A stretch of 64,000 nucleotides of DNA from Siphonodentalium dalli (GCA_032622095.1 CP136065.1:60199094-60263093), one strand, 5' to 3'. Positions 19,989-32,347 are shown, counted from the first letter of the stretch. Notes: generated by a model from the sequence alone, not told the origin. Program-made: numbers and translations.

Positions 19989-20340
19989 ACCCTTCCATGA
20001 CTGGAGCTAACTGAAATTTTACAAAAACCCTGTGCCAATGCATTGTCTTGTATATGCGAGTCTCCCATAGAGAGAATACATTGGCCTAATAATATTCACA
20101 TTGACGTTGTTGAGAATTTAAGAATTTAAGATCATGTGCCAGTGCATTCTCTTATATTTGCGAAGAGCCTCGCATATATAAGAGAATACCCTGGCTTACA
20201 AGGTCAATATAAATATTGTTAGGCCAGTGTATTCTCTTGTATATGCGAGGCTCCCTATTGGAGACTCGCATATATATAAGAGAATGCACTGGCTTAGGAT
20301 CTTAAATGCTGCACCAGCGCAGCTCCCATCATGTAAGGGT
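19989..20340. mobile_element. MITE with TA flanks and internal hairpins
   Basis: Termini ACCCTTCCATGACTGGAGCT and the inverse of ACCCTTACATGATGGGAGCT are flanked by TA on both sides (19987-19988, 20341-20342), consistent with a Tc1/mariner-type element of 352 bp. Inside are two strong hairpins (about 20138-20196 and 20222-20296), each built from 'gccagtg.attctctt' and its complement around 'tatgcgag', and a third weaker one at 20034-20095. Confidence 0.7.
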
Positions 20341-20514
20341 TATATAAAATATGGTGTTTTCTGAACAAGTGTCGACACAATGTCTGGTGAATACATCATG
20401 CAGCTTAGTGTTGGTAGCTCATAGTGACGGAAGTCTGAAGTATGGTGTCTGATCTAATGATGTCTATTACCAGGGACTTGTGCTTCTAACTTTCTAATTT
20501 AATACTTGATATCA

Positions 20515-21120
20515 ATAATCACCATCCGATGGATAGAAATAGGGGAATGCGCATAATAAAACTTAATTATTCTCACTTTTATGAGTATATTAATGACTTT
20601 CTGGAAAACAACAAAATACATAACATACACAATAAAGGGTCCATCATGTAGAAATATGGGAATGCGCATATAACACTTAATTATTCTCATTTATATGAGT
20701 ATTTTACTAGATAGAAATAGGGGAATGCACATAATAAAACTTTATTATTCTCACTTTTATGAGTATATTAATGACTTTCTGGGAAACTACACAACAACAA
20801 AATACATAATAAATATACCTAATAAAGTAAGTGTCCATCATGTAGAAATATGTGAATGCGCATATAACACTTTATTCTCACTTATATGAGTATTTTAATG
20901 GATAGAAATAGGGGAATGCGCATAATAAAACTTAATTATTCTCAATTTATATGAGTATTTTACTGACTGATAGGGAGAGTACGAAACAATAATAATCTAC
21001 ATATAAGGGGTCTATTGTATAAACATTGGGGAATGACCATATTATAACTTGGCTATTCTCAAATATATGCGTGTACTAATGGCTGATATGAAGAGTACAA
21101 AACAACAAACTTATAACGTA
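20515..21120. repeat. Tandem repeat of about 180 bp (two about 90-bp half units)
   Basis: At least five half-units recur with 'tagaaatagggg-aatgcgcata' followed by 'ttattctcacttttatgag'. Starts are near 20535, 20650, 20712, 20845 and 20905, with eroded copies at about 21025. The array lies just downstream of the stop codon of the minus-strand gene, so it may fall in its 3' UTR. Confidence 0.8.
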
Positions 21121-21147
21121 TATATATTCGTCTCCATTTATTTGCAA

Positions 21148-21482
21148 TTATTTTGAGCGATCATTAACAATATTCAAATCTATAGTTGAAAGGGTATTCA
21201 GATCACTTATTGAACTAGGGAGAGACAATGAATCTATGTTGTTCATTGGTACCACTGTCTCAAGAGTCTTTGGAATAGTAGGACTCTCTGGTCGACATAA
21301 TTCCTTATTTCCGCCTGATTGATCTACATCCTTATTTCTTCCACCACCTGCTTCTGGAATGAGCGAGTTGCAGGAACCACCATTCAGGACTTGTTTGCTT
21401 AGACCCTTCCTCCCAGTCGAGCTTTCGGAACTATGGTTCTTTAGCAGCGGTGCTGATGGCGGGGTTTCTTCTGGATGATCAT
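21148..21482 (-). CDS. Membrane receptor-like gene, exon 6 (C-terminal tail)
   Basis: On the minus strand an acceptor TCCTCACAG precedes 21482. The exon uses one base from the previous exon (phase 1), reads HDHPEETPPSAPLLKN and continues to a stop at 21150-21148, 112 codons including stop. It is a hydrophilic Ser/Pro/Asn-rich cytoplasmic tail with no recognised domain. PEET and PPSAPLL are the only adaptor-like motifs visible. The spliced model of six exons sums to 1179 nt, exactly 393 codons, so the frame is kept throughout. Confidence 0.72.
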
Positions 21483-21584
21483 CTGTGAGGATGATATAAA
21501 ACAAATATGTGAAAAGTGAAAAAGACATCATTTAGAGTGGCGTAATTGGTTACGGCCAAACAAAAATATACCTGTGTTTCTGGT

Positions 21585-21660
21585 ATGAAAAATAAAAGGC
21601 TGTCCGGCCACTGTGTCCCCCAAAATGGTGGCTTCATTTGGAGTTGGGGCTTTGTAGAAT
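21585..21660 (-). repeat. Short interspersed repeat, copy 2
   Basis: Homologous to 19655-19735. The reverse-strand reading PNEAT..GDTVA..PFI is conserved between the two copies, but that is expected from about 80% DNA identity and is not evidence for coding. Confidence 0.45.
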
Positions 21661-22071
21661 AATTGCGGTAAATATGGGCAGACTGAACCTAAATTCGAAC
21701 TTAATCTGTATTTTATTCCACACCCATTGATGCGAGGCACACGTATTCAGTTGAATCCCAGCCATTGAACAAATATTAGTGTATACATACCTCTAGTGGT
21801 ATACAAGCCGGAACTATTTTTATTGACGTTGTCGCCAAGAAAGATGATGTACATTACGTCAACGATCTGCTTCGGGTGATGCCCCGATCATTACTGGTTA
21901 TTCATCAGACTTAATAAATCACAATAGAGGTAGCTATACTATATATAGATTATAGTATCAATGAATTTGAGTCATGGATTGAACTTATCTGATACAACGG
22001 TGTAGAATAAATACAGAACACAACTTGCATCATAATCTCAAATCTTTTATTGAATTCGTTGCGGACGGCCG

Positions 22072-23803
22072 TTTTTAGCTCAACTTTACTTTGTAAAGTT
22101 TGAGCTATTGCCATGGCTTGGTATCCGTCGTGCGTGTGTGTGTGTGTGCATGACTCGTCAACAATTTCCTTTAGCACGGGCTACAGTTCGTACCTTTGGT
22201 CCGATTATTATGAAATTTGTCATGGATGTTGACATTGACATGTAGATGGGAACGAGTCATTTTGGGGTCATTCGGAAGAATAACATGGCCGCCAGTGGCC
22301 ATCTTGGATTTCAAAATTCAATCCATTAGCACGGGCTACAGGCCGTACTGTTCGTCTTATTGTCATGAAATTTGTCATGGATGTTAATATTGACATGTAG
22401 ATGGGAACGAGTCATTTTGGGGTCGTTCGGCCGAAAAACATGGCTGCCAGCAGCCATCTTGGATTTTACTCTTTGCATGACTAAATCCTTTGGCGCGGGC
22501 TACAGGTCGTACCTTGGTCTAATCTTTATGAAATTTGTCATGAATGTTGACATTGACATGTAGATGGGAATGAGTCATTTTGGGGTCATTCGGCCATAAA
22601 AAAATGGCCGCTGGCAGCCATCTTGGATTTAAAAATTCAATCCATTGGCGCGGGCTACAGGTCGTACTGTTCGTCTGATCATCATGAAATTTGTCATGGA
22701 TGTTAATAATGACATGTAGATGGGAACGAGTCATTTTGGGGTCGTTCGGCCAAAAAACATGGCTGCCAGCAGCCATCTTGGATTTTACTCTTTGCATGAC
22801 TAAATCCTTTGGCGCCGGCTACAGGTCGTTGCGTTGGTCGGAAGTTTATGAAATTGTCATGGATGTTAACACTGACATGTAGATGGGAACGAGTGATTTT
22901 GGAGTCGTTCGGCCAAAAAACATGGCCGCCAGCAGCCATCTTGGATTTTACTCTTTGCATGACTAAATCCTTTTGCGCGGGCTACAGGTTGTACCTTGGT
23001 CTAATCTTTATGAAATTTGTCATGAATGTTGACATTGACATGTAGATGGGAATGAGTCATTTTGGGGTCATTCGGCCAAAAAACATGGCCGCTGGCAGCC
23101 ATCTTGGATTTCAAGATTCAATCCATTGGCGCGGGCTACAGGTCGTACTGTTCGTCTGATCATCATGAAATTTGTCATGGATGTTAATAATGACATGTAG
23201 ATGGGAACGAGTGATTTTGGGGTCGTTCGGCCATAAAACATGGCCGCCAGCAGCTATCTTGGATTTTACTCTTTGCATGACTAAATTCTTTGGTGCGGGC
23301 TACAGGTCGTAGCTTTGGTCAGATGGTCATGAAATTTGTCATGGATGATAACAATGACATGTAGATGGGAACGAGTCGTTTTGGGGTCATTCTGTCCAAA
23401 AACATGGCCGCCAGCAGCCATCTTGGATTTTACTCTTTGCATGACTAAATCCTTTCGCGCAGGTCATTTTGGATTTCAAAATTCAATCCATTGGCGTGGT
23501 CTACAGGTCGTACTGTTCGTCTGATCATCATGAAGTTTGTAGGTCGTAGCTTTGGTCAGATCTTCATAAAATTTGTCATGGATGTTAACAATGACACGTA
23601 GATGGGAACGAGTCCTTTTGGGGGTCAATTGGCCAAAAAACATGGCCGCCAGCAGCCATCTTGTATTTTACTCTTTGCATCACTAAATCCTTTGGCGCAG
23701 GTTAGACATTTCAATTAGCACCTTTCCTATTCCTCCATTTACTGTCAACCATTAAATTATTCCCCTACCTAAGTTGAGCTACAGTGTCATTGACACTTTC
23801 ATT
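22072..23803 (+). mobile_element. Pearl-like Helentron-associated element, family A (complete)
   Basis: 1732 bp. The 5' end TTTTTAGCTCAACTT forms a near-palindrome with AAAGTTTGAGCT, followed by 'gccatggcttggtatccgtc' and a short (GT)n. The body has nine monomers, marked by 'gacatgtagatgggaacgag' at about 22237, 22392, 22555, 22711, 22874, 23037, 23192, 23355 and 23592; spacing alternates near 155 and 163 bp. The 3' end repeats AAGTTGAGCTA, the inverse of the 5' TAGCTCAACTT, then an AGTGTC-ATT-GACACT hairpin and TTTCATT. Asymmetrical terminal inverted repeats plus a 3' hairpin and a tandem core are the established layout of Helentron-associated elements, including bivalve Pearl elements. The 3' 90 bp is nearly identical to the autonomous Helentron's end at 11360, which makes that family its likely mobilising partner. 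Confidence 0.9.
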
Positions 23804-25457
23804 GAATTTATTTATGAACATCCCTACAAATGAAAAATGGGAATCCAGGGAGAAATCTCAGGGTTTTTTTTCTGCCTGTTGTCTGCTCATATTATCAGAA
23901 CATCCCTAGAAATGAACAGACCATTCCAATGTATAGCATGAGGATCATCAAATAATTTTATGATCTTAAATTTAGTGTATACATGTACATAATAGTCACA
24001 TTATAGTGTTTTGATCCAACCCCAACTAAATCAAATGTTAGGGCTCGTGTAGTTTGCTCACCAGTGGTTAATACTACTGTGGTTCAACGATTGCAGTTCT
24101 GGATCTAACGGATTTTGACTCCGGCTCTTTTTTGATCAGGCCCCGACTCTATTTTGTTTTTTAAAAAGTTTGCGTAGCTTTTTAGAGGAAAAAAGAACTT
24201 TATTGACAGAAAGGTGGGTATAATAGATGCGAGATGAGTTCTTTGTTTCTCACAGACCATAATAATCGCCGTATTTTGGTTACTGGGCCAGAAACTCCAT
24301 AGTTAAGAATCTAAGTCAAGATCTAACCAGCTATTTATGTTCCGACTCTAACTTGATCAATACGTTTTTATTCGCCCTGTTTTTCGCTCTCACTTTGTTT
24401 GGTTACGATTACATGAACCGGAATGTGTAGAAATATTTAAAGGAGTGACCATTTAGAAACATATATTGTCAAATTTGATGTATTTATTTTTGCGAACAGT
24501 CAAAAGTCCAAAAAGGAGAAAATCTAAGATCTATTTTCAACATACATGTCTGTTGATCCCCTATCGGAATTGGGGACCAGCTATCTAGAGGGCTCTAAAT
24601 GGGTATAACCGGGGCATGTTATGGGACATTTACTGGTATTATTAATAAAGTTGCCGAAGTAATGGAGTCGGGAATGTGATCCGGGATGGGGTGACAGAAA
24701 ATTATTTCTGTTGTAAATTTCCACCAACCCTTTATACATATGTATAAGCATCTCCGACTTATATGTAGGCATTTCTGAGATTTTGGGATCGTCGGGAGTC
24801 GGGGATTGGTGTCGATGTAGAGATTATGGTCGTGGTCGGGTCACAAAATTGAATTGAAGCTGGTCTAATCTGCGATTGCCAAGCCTGATCTGAGGGACAT
24901 CTGGATGTGCCATTCCGTTCGTAATATAACCGTTCGATGAAAATATCAGTATAAAGTATAAACCGTTCCACGGTTTAAGTGCTAAAGGTAAAAGTTCTGG
25001 AGGTGCATTCCACATATGGAACTTTTGAATATTCATGATAATAGCGGAGAAGAATTGTAGACATATAGGATATTGGTCCTGCAGACTGCTTTCATAAAGC
25101 TGGTACCCAAATGTAATTTTTTATAAAAGCTGGCTACCCAACTGAAAATTGAAAAAAGCTGGATACCCAACTGAACGAATGTGGGTGACAGCGACAATTT
25201 CAGCATTAAAAAATGACATAAATGTGTTATTATGCATCAAAACGGTTTTACCATCCAATAGTTTTGGCGAAAATGTTGATTTTTTGTATAGTCAAGTTGA
25301 ACTATAATATTTGAATTTCACTATAATATTGAATCTAGAATTTGTCAGACCTGTCAACCAGTTATCATTTATCAAAGGCAGAATTATAGTCCATAATAAT
25401 GTCTCAGTCAAAAGAAACCTTGATTACTCTGAACTATGACCTGGAATGGTTACTCAC

Positions 25458-25556
25458 GGAATGTTATCTGGGGCTCCTGTTCAGCAGTGTCATGTCCTGG
25501 AAACTCAGTGTCAATAATTGATTCTTCTGATGATTTAAACCTTGCTGATCCAGCAT
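25458..25556 (-). CDS. Membrane receptor-like gene, exon 5 (cytoplasmic)
   Basis: Acceptor TTTTTCCAG before 25556 and donor GTGAGT at 25457 on the minus strand; 99 nt, phase 1 in and out. Reads DAGSARFKSSEESIIDTEFP then GHDTAEQEPQITF. Acidic and polar. SSEE fits the loose TRAF-binding pattern (P/S/A/T)x(Q/E)E, an observation only. Confidence 0.68.
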
Positions 25557-25943
25557 CTGGAAAAATGAGCGACAGTGATAAACTCTGCTTCTTTACCATA
25601 CTTCTTTAATGATATTTGTTGGTTAATTTTTTATTCCTGTTTATGCTAAGTTAATTTTTAGTCAATATTGCATAATTTTCACAGCAATTGAGAATTTATA
25701 GGTGTTTATATACCAGTAACAACTCAACAACTTGATGATGGTCTATTGGCTGTACATGTTGCAGTTTCAAAAAGCTAAATCCGACCAAACATTATCTGAT
25801 TTTAGTAAATAAGGATTGTGAGTTCTCACATATATCTCAAGTTCGAAAACCAACCCTGCCCAGATCGTTTTCATGGAGTTATGCTTCCGTTTACTAGTTT
25901 CAATTTTCATAATCATCAGAATATTTCTAAATATATTACGAAC

Positions 25944-26198
25944 CTGGATCTATCTGAATTCCAACATAGTCTGTTTGCACAACTATGTTGTCTTTCGCAT
26001 TAGGACCTCCAGTATCATCACTTGCTGCAATGAACCTTTTACAGATGGCTCTTAGGCATATGCAGATATCTTGTACATTTATGACATGACATCTATTTGT
26101 GTAACATATGATGGAAAGTCCCATGACTGTCAAAATTGAGCCAGTAATGACAGATATACGAACACCATATAACAACACCCAGGCACGGCAGGCCGTCT
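25944..26198 (-). CDS. Membrane receptor-like gene, exon 4 (transmembrane segment)
   Basis: Acceptor TTTATTTCAG before 26198 and donor GTTCGT after 25944 (minus strand); 255 nt, phase 1 in and out. It reads ETACRAWVLLYGVRISVITG, then SILTVMGLSIICYTNRC. A hydrophobic stretch of about 23 residues is followed by Arg, Cys and Lys-rich sequence (CICLRAICKRF), as expected for a stop-transfer membrane span with the C-terminus in the cytoplasm. The remaining 40 residues are acidic and polar. The donor is weaker than the others (GTTCGT), but the phase and continuity support it. Confidence 0.7.
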
Positions 26199-29100
26199 CT
26201 GAAATAAAAAGAACTGATTGGGTATCATGTAAAAGTTTTAATGTTAATTAAGGGATTTTTGCAGTGAGTATCATAAAACATTATCCCTAGAAATTATAGG
26301 TTAGTCGGGGCTAGTTATCACCATTGTGGATGATCCAGATCCGTTTTGACTCGGAATGACTTATTGAAATCATCGTTTCATTGGTAATTAAGGGCTCCTT
26401 TATTGTCCACTTACTTTTTGCATGCAAATTATTAAGAAAGTAATTTTTCAGGGTTTCTTCTTTGTTGGTACGGCTTGCAGTCATTATACTGATAATTATA
26501 GGCCGGGCTCAAATAGATCCACCCAATTTGTCCAGGAAGTTTGGCGAATCTGACTTTTTCACCACGGTAAGGATCTTCAACATGCACATATTGTTGCAAT
26601 CAGGACAGTCATTAGCGTTGGCTCCCGATCTGATGGTGTGTCTAGCATAGTGTCATCACTGGCCATGTCATTACGAGATGAGAGGGGGGAGTGAAATTCG
26701 GCCAGTACAAATTTTTCAAATTTATCTGAGATTCTTTTTCCTTCTGGACCCGTTCTCAGAGCATTGATGGTTGATTCGTGATGTCCATGGTATTGGAATT
26801 CAGATGGCGACATAAGGTCCAACCATTACCATGTCGGATTTGAACCCTTGACAGAGGTTGGCCCATTAACCAAATGAGCTATCTGCTCCTCTTCGAGTTC
26901 AAACAGAAATATTCCATGTAGATATATTTTGATATCCTCACAAGTTATGTTTTTGTTTAAGTCAGCCATGTCAGTTTAAATTGTAATTTAAGTCGAATAT
27001 TTGTCGCTGAAACAGGCATTATCATTGGCTTGGAGCTGAAGAATACAGAAATTTTTAATCGAGCACAGTGTCATTGACAACGCACGTAAAATATGTCATG
27101 GCGCTGCCAGGAGTAGCATAATCGAGTCGACCGGAATGTTGTTTTCTATAGACGTGGTTAACAGGAAGCTGTTCCGGTGCTGTTAGGAGTAACCATATGG
27201 AACGTATACATGTACATAGATTGGATCACCGAAAAAAGGATATTTCCCTTCAAAGCATGTGTTAAGTGTCAATAGAAAGTACTTTTCATGCAGTTTCTTT
27301 AAAATTTGTTGATGGATTGAATTACAATGGAGATACCATACCCTGTTTCATTGGATATTCAGAGATTCGAAACATGAAAACAGTTTGTGAACTCGCCGGC
27401 TTCGGCAACTTTCATGCTTGAATCCCCGAATATCCATCTCAACAGAGTACGTGTATCTCCTATTTAGATAAATTGGGAAAAAATAAATATACAGTCTTCC
27501 AAGGTTGAATTGAGCTACTGTTTGTGGGATTTGCACTTGCAGCTTCGTGATTGTAATATGTTGTTTATTGTTTCTCTGTCTGAAAATGAGAGTTGCTTGA
27601 TATAACAGGGATGATATCAAGCACCCCCACCTTTACTTGGGCTTATATCACTTCTTAAATCAATGGGTTTTAACTGATTTTGTTGATCTTTGGAATATGA
27701 GACTTGCTCAACAATGTCTTGGTAGAATTTGAAAACCCGCCAGGTCGGCATATTTTGGGCATAAAATTAGTTGATTTTTGTTAATTTTGATCACGATAAC
27801 ACAATAACTTCCTCAACAGTGTTGTGTATGATAGCCAGTTACAATTAATCAGTTTTCATTCCCGACAAGCCCATGTTTGACATAGCTACCGCAACTTGAC
27901 CCTGAATCTCTAACGAGATTTTTGTTCTTTCTCAAATAATTGCCATTCACTTTGGTCTATCATTTTCGCTCACTCTTAAACTTTTTATCTCTCTTTCTGC
28001 TTTCAGTTCATGCAACATGCTTCCTTCCTCACCAAGCTTACACTATATCAATAAAATATATAAAATGTTGAGCCCTAAGAAACTTTTTTATGTTTACTGA
28101 TTCTCCTACCATAATACTTATCTAATTAAAGGAAATTATAAATTGCAGTGGGCAGTCATTATGTATAAAAGTGGAATATATACCTTCAATTTATCATTTC
28201 ATGGTACCTAATTTTTTTATGAAACTAACAAATAAAAAATCAGAATATTTTTTATTTAATTTTCCATCCTGCCCAGTTGTCCTGCCCTATTTAAAAAATA
28301 ATTATTGGTACATCAACAAATAAAACAGTGGCCTTTAATATAAATATTCTTTTCTTGTAATCAAAAATATATTCATAACATACGTGAATGGAAATGTTAT
28401 AAGTCTGTCGGCCAGATGATGGTTGCCTGTTTATTTAATACCAGTGTGTTACGGTGTGTATTCCAGAAATATAACTATAAAAACTAGGTGTGCTTTTGTC
28501 CATATATTTAGCCATTTTGCGTGTGACCGGCCAGTGGTTGGTCAGAATCACCGCTATATATACCTTACATTAAATATAAAAAACGCTCCCGTGCCAATCA
28601 CACGGTAATGTCGTGCAGGTCTATGAGGCAATAACTGTGTTGTCGAACTGATATGGACGACTGATCGTCCAAAAATGCTACATCAGAATACACTGCGCAT
28701 ATAAATTATGGCTTGTCGATACAAAATATGGAGCGCATAATCTCACATATAACCATATGTAAAATACACAGGCTGCTGGCATCTGGCTAGGTATGACTAA
28801 TTGTCTATGTTTTGATTATAAGTCATATATTCATTCACTATTCAAGTCCAACATTTGGATAAATTGTATAACTAATGTGTTCATCCATGGGGTATATCTA
28901 TAATATCTCATGAATTTAAGAAATCTATACTTATGCGGATCTCGTACTCAGATGAGCGAAAATGTTGCGAGTGCCTCAGTTGGTAAGGTTAATAGCACAT
29001 TGGGGCTATCATAAGCCGTACAGTGCTGGAAAAGCTGGTTCGTTTCCTGATAGGATTTGTAACAAATGCCAAAAAATAATGAAAACTATTGTTTTTTCAA

Positions 29101-29255
29101 TGTGCCATGTATGCGAGCACTGACTAACCAAAGATAACTGCATGGCCATATAGAACTAATTTCCAATAAGCTGTCAAATGGTGTATGATATTAAATATGT
29201 CCAGTCTCTGCCATTCAAACCAGGCTCATCCATTTACAAAGTATTGAATACTCAC
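26199..29255 (-). other. Intron 3 of the receptor-like gene
   Basis: About 3 kb. It contains a tRNA-derived SINE candidate at 26560-26890 and the first part of the segmental duplication (from 28549). The rest (27000-28480) shows no supported feature. Confidence 0.55.
26560..26890 (-). mobile_element. Candidate tRNA-derived SINE
   Basis: Read on the minus strand from 26890, the sequence has an A-box-like TAGCTCATTTGGTTAATGGG and, 26 bp later, a B box GGGTTCAAATCC, with tRNA-like spacing. The acceptor-stem halves do not pair, and sequence continues for about 250 bp as a body, so this is not a functional tRNA. The 3' end and any target duplication were not found. Confidence 0.5.
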
Positions 29256-29555
29256 CCAAAGGATGGTGTTGACTAACACTCTGCAATGTTCTTTGTGTTA
29301 CATGTAATTCTGATGAAACTTGTTCTTGCATTTTGTCATGATTTAGATCTGAAATGTCATTGATACATAAATTGAAAAGATTTTGAATTGCCAGTGAGAC
29401 ACTGATAAATAAGGGATATTATTCACCATTATGTTTTTGAATTACCGTACTTGTACCTGCATAGAATTCTGCTAAATATTTAGAAAGATCTTATTGGCCT
29501 ATGTCTCTGAAACAAAGCACCTGAATGTTGTTTATGCATTCATGATTTGTAGCAA
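28549..29555. repeat. Segmental duplication, copy 1 (carries exon 3)
   Basis: About 1 kb highly similar to 30006-30541 plus 32122-32545: 'caccgctatat.taccttac', 'ggtatgactaattgtctatg', 'gttgcgagtgcctcagttgg', 'gtcaaatggtgtatgatatt'. It includes the exon 29256-29348 and a tRNA-like stretch near 28980-29045 (A-box-like GTGCCTCAGTTGGT, B-box-like GGTTCGTTTCC). Confidence 0.9.
29256..29348 (-). CDS. Membrane receptor-like gene, exon 3 (juxtamembrane, duplicate copy)
   Basis: 93 nt between acceptor ACATTTCAG and donor GTGAGT, phase 1 in and out, 31 residues: LNHDKMQEQVSSELHVTQRT followed by LQSVSQHHPLG. It is a paralogue of exon 2 at 32261-32347 (same ends, about 75% identical residues), created by the segmental duplication. 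Both can be spliced in series without breaking frame, or may be alternative exons. It would add a hydrophilic extracellular stalk just before the membrane span. Confidence 0.6.
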
Positions 29556-29811
29556 TTGACTGTGTCACCCTAATCATACATTTTAAATGGCACATAGTGG
29601 TTGAGCCCCCAATTAACTATATTATATACATAGTTATTTATACCTTATTGTATTCTGGAGTATTATTGGATAGAGCAAGCTCTGACCTTGATTTAACACA
29701 AATATTTTAGAAAGAAAAAATGTCAAGATCACAAGCAACAGCATCAGCGTTTTATGCTATAAATGTGTATCCCGGAGGATTGTACAAGTGCACTATATGT
29801 GTCACCCCTGG

Positions 29812-29995
29812 TTAAAGGGGGACTGTACACCAAATCCAGCTATTGATGGGATCATCTCCTATTATATACTAGCTCATCAGAATATATGCAACAAATGAAT
29901 GAATTTGAGCCAGGGATGAGTGCAAAATACACTCATGTGCTCTATGAACGATGTAAACAACTTGGTAATTATGAAGAAATGAGTTTATTGTATAA
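29812..29995. mobile_element. Left-end fragment of a TTAA-type MITE related to 53036-53564
   Basis: TTAAAGGGGGACTGTACACC resembles the left terminus TTAAAGGGGTAATGTACACC at 53032. A 'gatgtaaacaacttggtaa' stretch inside also has a relative in that element. No matching right end was found. Confidence 0.45.
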
Positions 29996-30772
29996 TAGGA
30001 GATTATTCACCGCTATATGTACCTTACATTAAATATTTTTTAAAAAAAACACTCCAATGCCAAACACACGGTAACGTCGTGCAGCTCAAAATGGCAATAA
30101 CTGTTGTCGAACTGATATGGACGACTGATCTTCCAAAAACGCTACATCAGAATACACCGCATATACATGTACATGTATATGGCTCGTCGATACAAAATAT
30201 GGAGCGTGTTTTGCTTGTGTATACTTTCGCATATAACCATGTGTAATATACACAGGCTACCGTCATCTGGCTAGGTATGACTGATTGTCTATGTTTTGAT
30301 TATAAGTCATCTATTCATTCACTATTCAAGTCCAACATTTGGATAATATTGTATAACTAATGTGTTTATCCATGGGGTATATTTATAATATCTCATGAAT
30401 TCAAGAAATCTATACTTATGCGGATCTCGTACTCAGATGAGTGAAAATGTTGCGAGTGCCTCAGTTGGTAAGGTTAATAGCACATTGGGGCTATCATAAG
30501 CCGTACAGTGCTGGGAAATCTGGTTTGAATCTTGATAGGCTTTGTAAAATATGCAATGGGAGGGTAACATGACTTGTGTATTTGGGCAAGTTTGTCTTGC
30601 TTACCAGGGGTATGTGGTGGTTTCTATGTGAAGTGGAGTACTTTCACAATAAAATTAGTCCTCTGCTGTGTCTATTCCAACGTTAGTACTGACCTCGTGA
30701 TATGGCCCAGCTAGCAGCAACAATAAACAGGTAACCAACGGTTGAGTAAAAAAATTATGAAACTGTTTTTAT

Positions 30773-31565
30773 GTTTACCCATACCATGTATGGTAAACAT
30801 AGTGTCGTTGTCCGGATTGACCACTCGTCGTTCGTCCGTCCGTCTGTCCGTCCGTCCGTCTGTCCGTCCGTCTGTCCGTCCGTAGACACTTTACGTGTAA
30901 TGCGATAACTCAAACATTTTCTACCTTATCAAAACCAAATTTTGTATATGGGGTTTTCAGCCCAAAATACAGATCGAGTTTGAATATGGGTTTGATCTGA
31001 GTTTTTTTTACAGAGTTATGGAACTTTTTCGACTTAGAATTCACGCATTCTGCCATAACTCAAACATTTTTTATCTGATCGGAACCAAATTTGGTATGTG
31101 AGTTTCTCGGCCCAAAATACAGACCGAGTTCGAATATGGGTTTGATCCGAGTTTTTTTTACAGAGTTATGGCCCTTTTTGACTTAGAATTCATGAATTCT
31201 GCCATAACTCAAACATTTTTTATCTGATTGTAACCAAATATGGTATATGAGGTTCTCAGACCAACATACTGATTGAGTTCGAATATGGGTTTGATCGGAT
31301 GTTTTTTAATGGAGTTATGGTCCTTTGACATATAGTTCACACATACTTCGATAAAGCAACCATTTTTCATCTGATAGGAGCCAAATTTGGTATATGAGTT
31401 TCTCAACTCAAAATACAGAACGAGTTTGAATATGGGTTAGATCCAATTTGTTATACCAGAGATATGGTCCTTTTTCAACTAAGAATTATCCAATTATAAC
31501 CCAAGTAACTTACAATTAATGAATACCTCAGCCTCACAGCTTTTCTGTGAGAGAGATAAAAAGAC
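30773..31565 (+). mobile_element. Pearl-like tandem-repeat element, family D
   Basis: 5' hairpin GTTTACCCATAC-CAT-GTATGGTAAAC at 30773-30798, a GTCCGTCC/GTCTGTCC microsatellite at 30833-30885, then four monomers of about 145 bp to about 31490 ('cataactcaaacatttttta', 'ccaaatttggtatatgag', 'cagagttatgg'). It ends with a CTCACAG-CTTTT-CTGTGAG hairpin at 31533-31551. A palindromic 5' end, microsatellite, tandem core and 3' hairpin parallel family A, but the sequences are unrelated. Confidence 0.7.
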
Positions 31566-32260
31566 ATGGTTTATTGAGAGTTATTTATAGCCCTCATATG
31601 TTCCCTCTGTATAAGAGACACAAATTAGTGAATTATTGGATAAATTGATTTAGCTATCTTATTAACCACAACTTAATGTGAATTTATTTAACTAGACCAA
31701 TGGAGCTCTCTAAGTCCTTGGATGATGGGACTACATTGGATCAAACAGGGCAGAGATAGGTGATTTAACCCCTTTTACCCATTCCATGTCTTTTAACCTT
31801 TTCCATTAAATAAATAATTATATTATTTTGATATCTCACATGGCAATTTGCAACAACATGAATAGAACTGCTTATACTATGATAGTGGTGACAGGCTCTA
31901 GAGTTTAGACGTTATATTAACCCTTCTATATTGACTCATACATTCCAATAATTTGTGTTATTACTGGTTATTATGTACATTTGCCATATACTACTTCATA
32001 TCATAACAGTATACTCTATAATTCAACATTAAAAGATTATGATTCTGATTATAACAATTTACTATCGCCAAGGGATGGGTTAAACATCTGCCGATCGTGA
32101 TCGGCCTCTCGTTTTAATTGTGCGAGCGCCGTCTAACCAAAGATACCTGGCAATATATAACTAATTTCCAATAAGCTGTCAAATGGTGTATGATATTAAA
32201 TATGTCCAGTCTCTGCCATTCAAACCAGGCTCATCCATTTACAAAGCATTGAATACTCAC

Positions 32261-32347
32261 CCAAAGGATGGTGTTGACTAACACTCTGCAATGGTCCTTC
32301 TGCTACTTCTGATGAAACTTGTTCTTGCATTCTGTCATGATTTAGCT
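32261..32347 (-). CDS. Membrane receptor-like gene, exon 2 (juxtamembrane)
   Basis: 87 nt between acceptor ACATTTCAG and donor GTGAGT on the minus strand, phase 1 in and out, 29 residues: LNHDRMQEQVSSEVAEGPLQ then SVSQHHPLG. Two residues shorter than its duplicate at 29256-29348. Conservation of both splice sites and of the open frame in both copies suggests that at least one is used. Predicted extracellular stalk. Confidence 0.62.

Larger units (their letters stand above)
21483..25457 (-). other. Intron 5 of the receptor-like gene
   Basis: About 4 kb between a GTGAGT donor at 25457 (minus strand) and the acceptor at 21483. It holds the short repeat copy at 21585-21655, the Helentron-related tandem array 22072-23803, and otherwise unremarkable AT-rich DNA. 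Three copies of 'gctgg.tacccaa' about 35 bp apart sit at 25097-25180. Confidence 0.65.

Noticed and set aside
26815-26890. Functional tRNA gene on the minus strand
   Set aside because: A and B boxes are present, but the acceptor-stem and anticodon-stem halves do not pair; more consistent with a SINE head.
27060-27085. Another Helentron 3' terminus ('acagtgtcattgaca')
   Set aside because: Only the first part of the hairpin matches; the second arm and the TTTCATT end are absent, and no upstream homology was seen.
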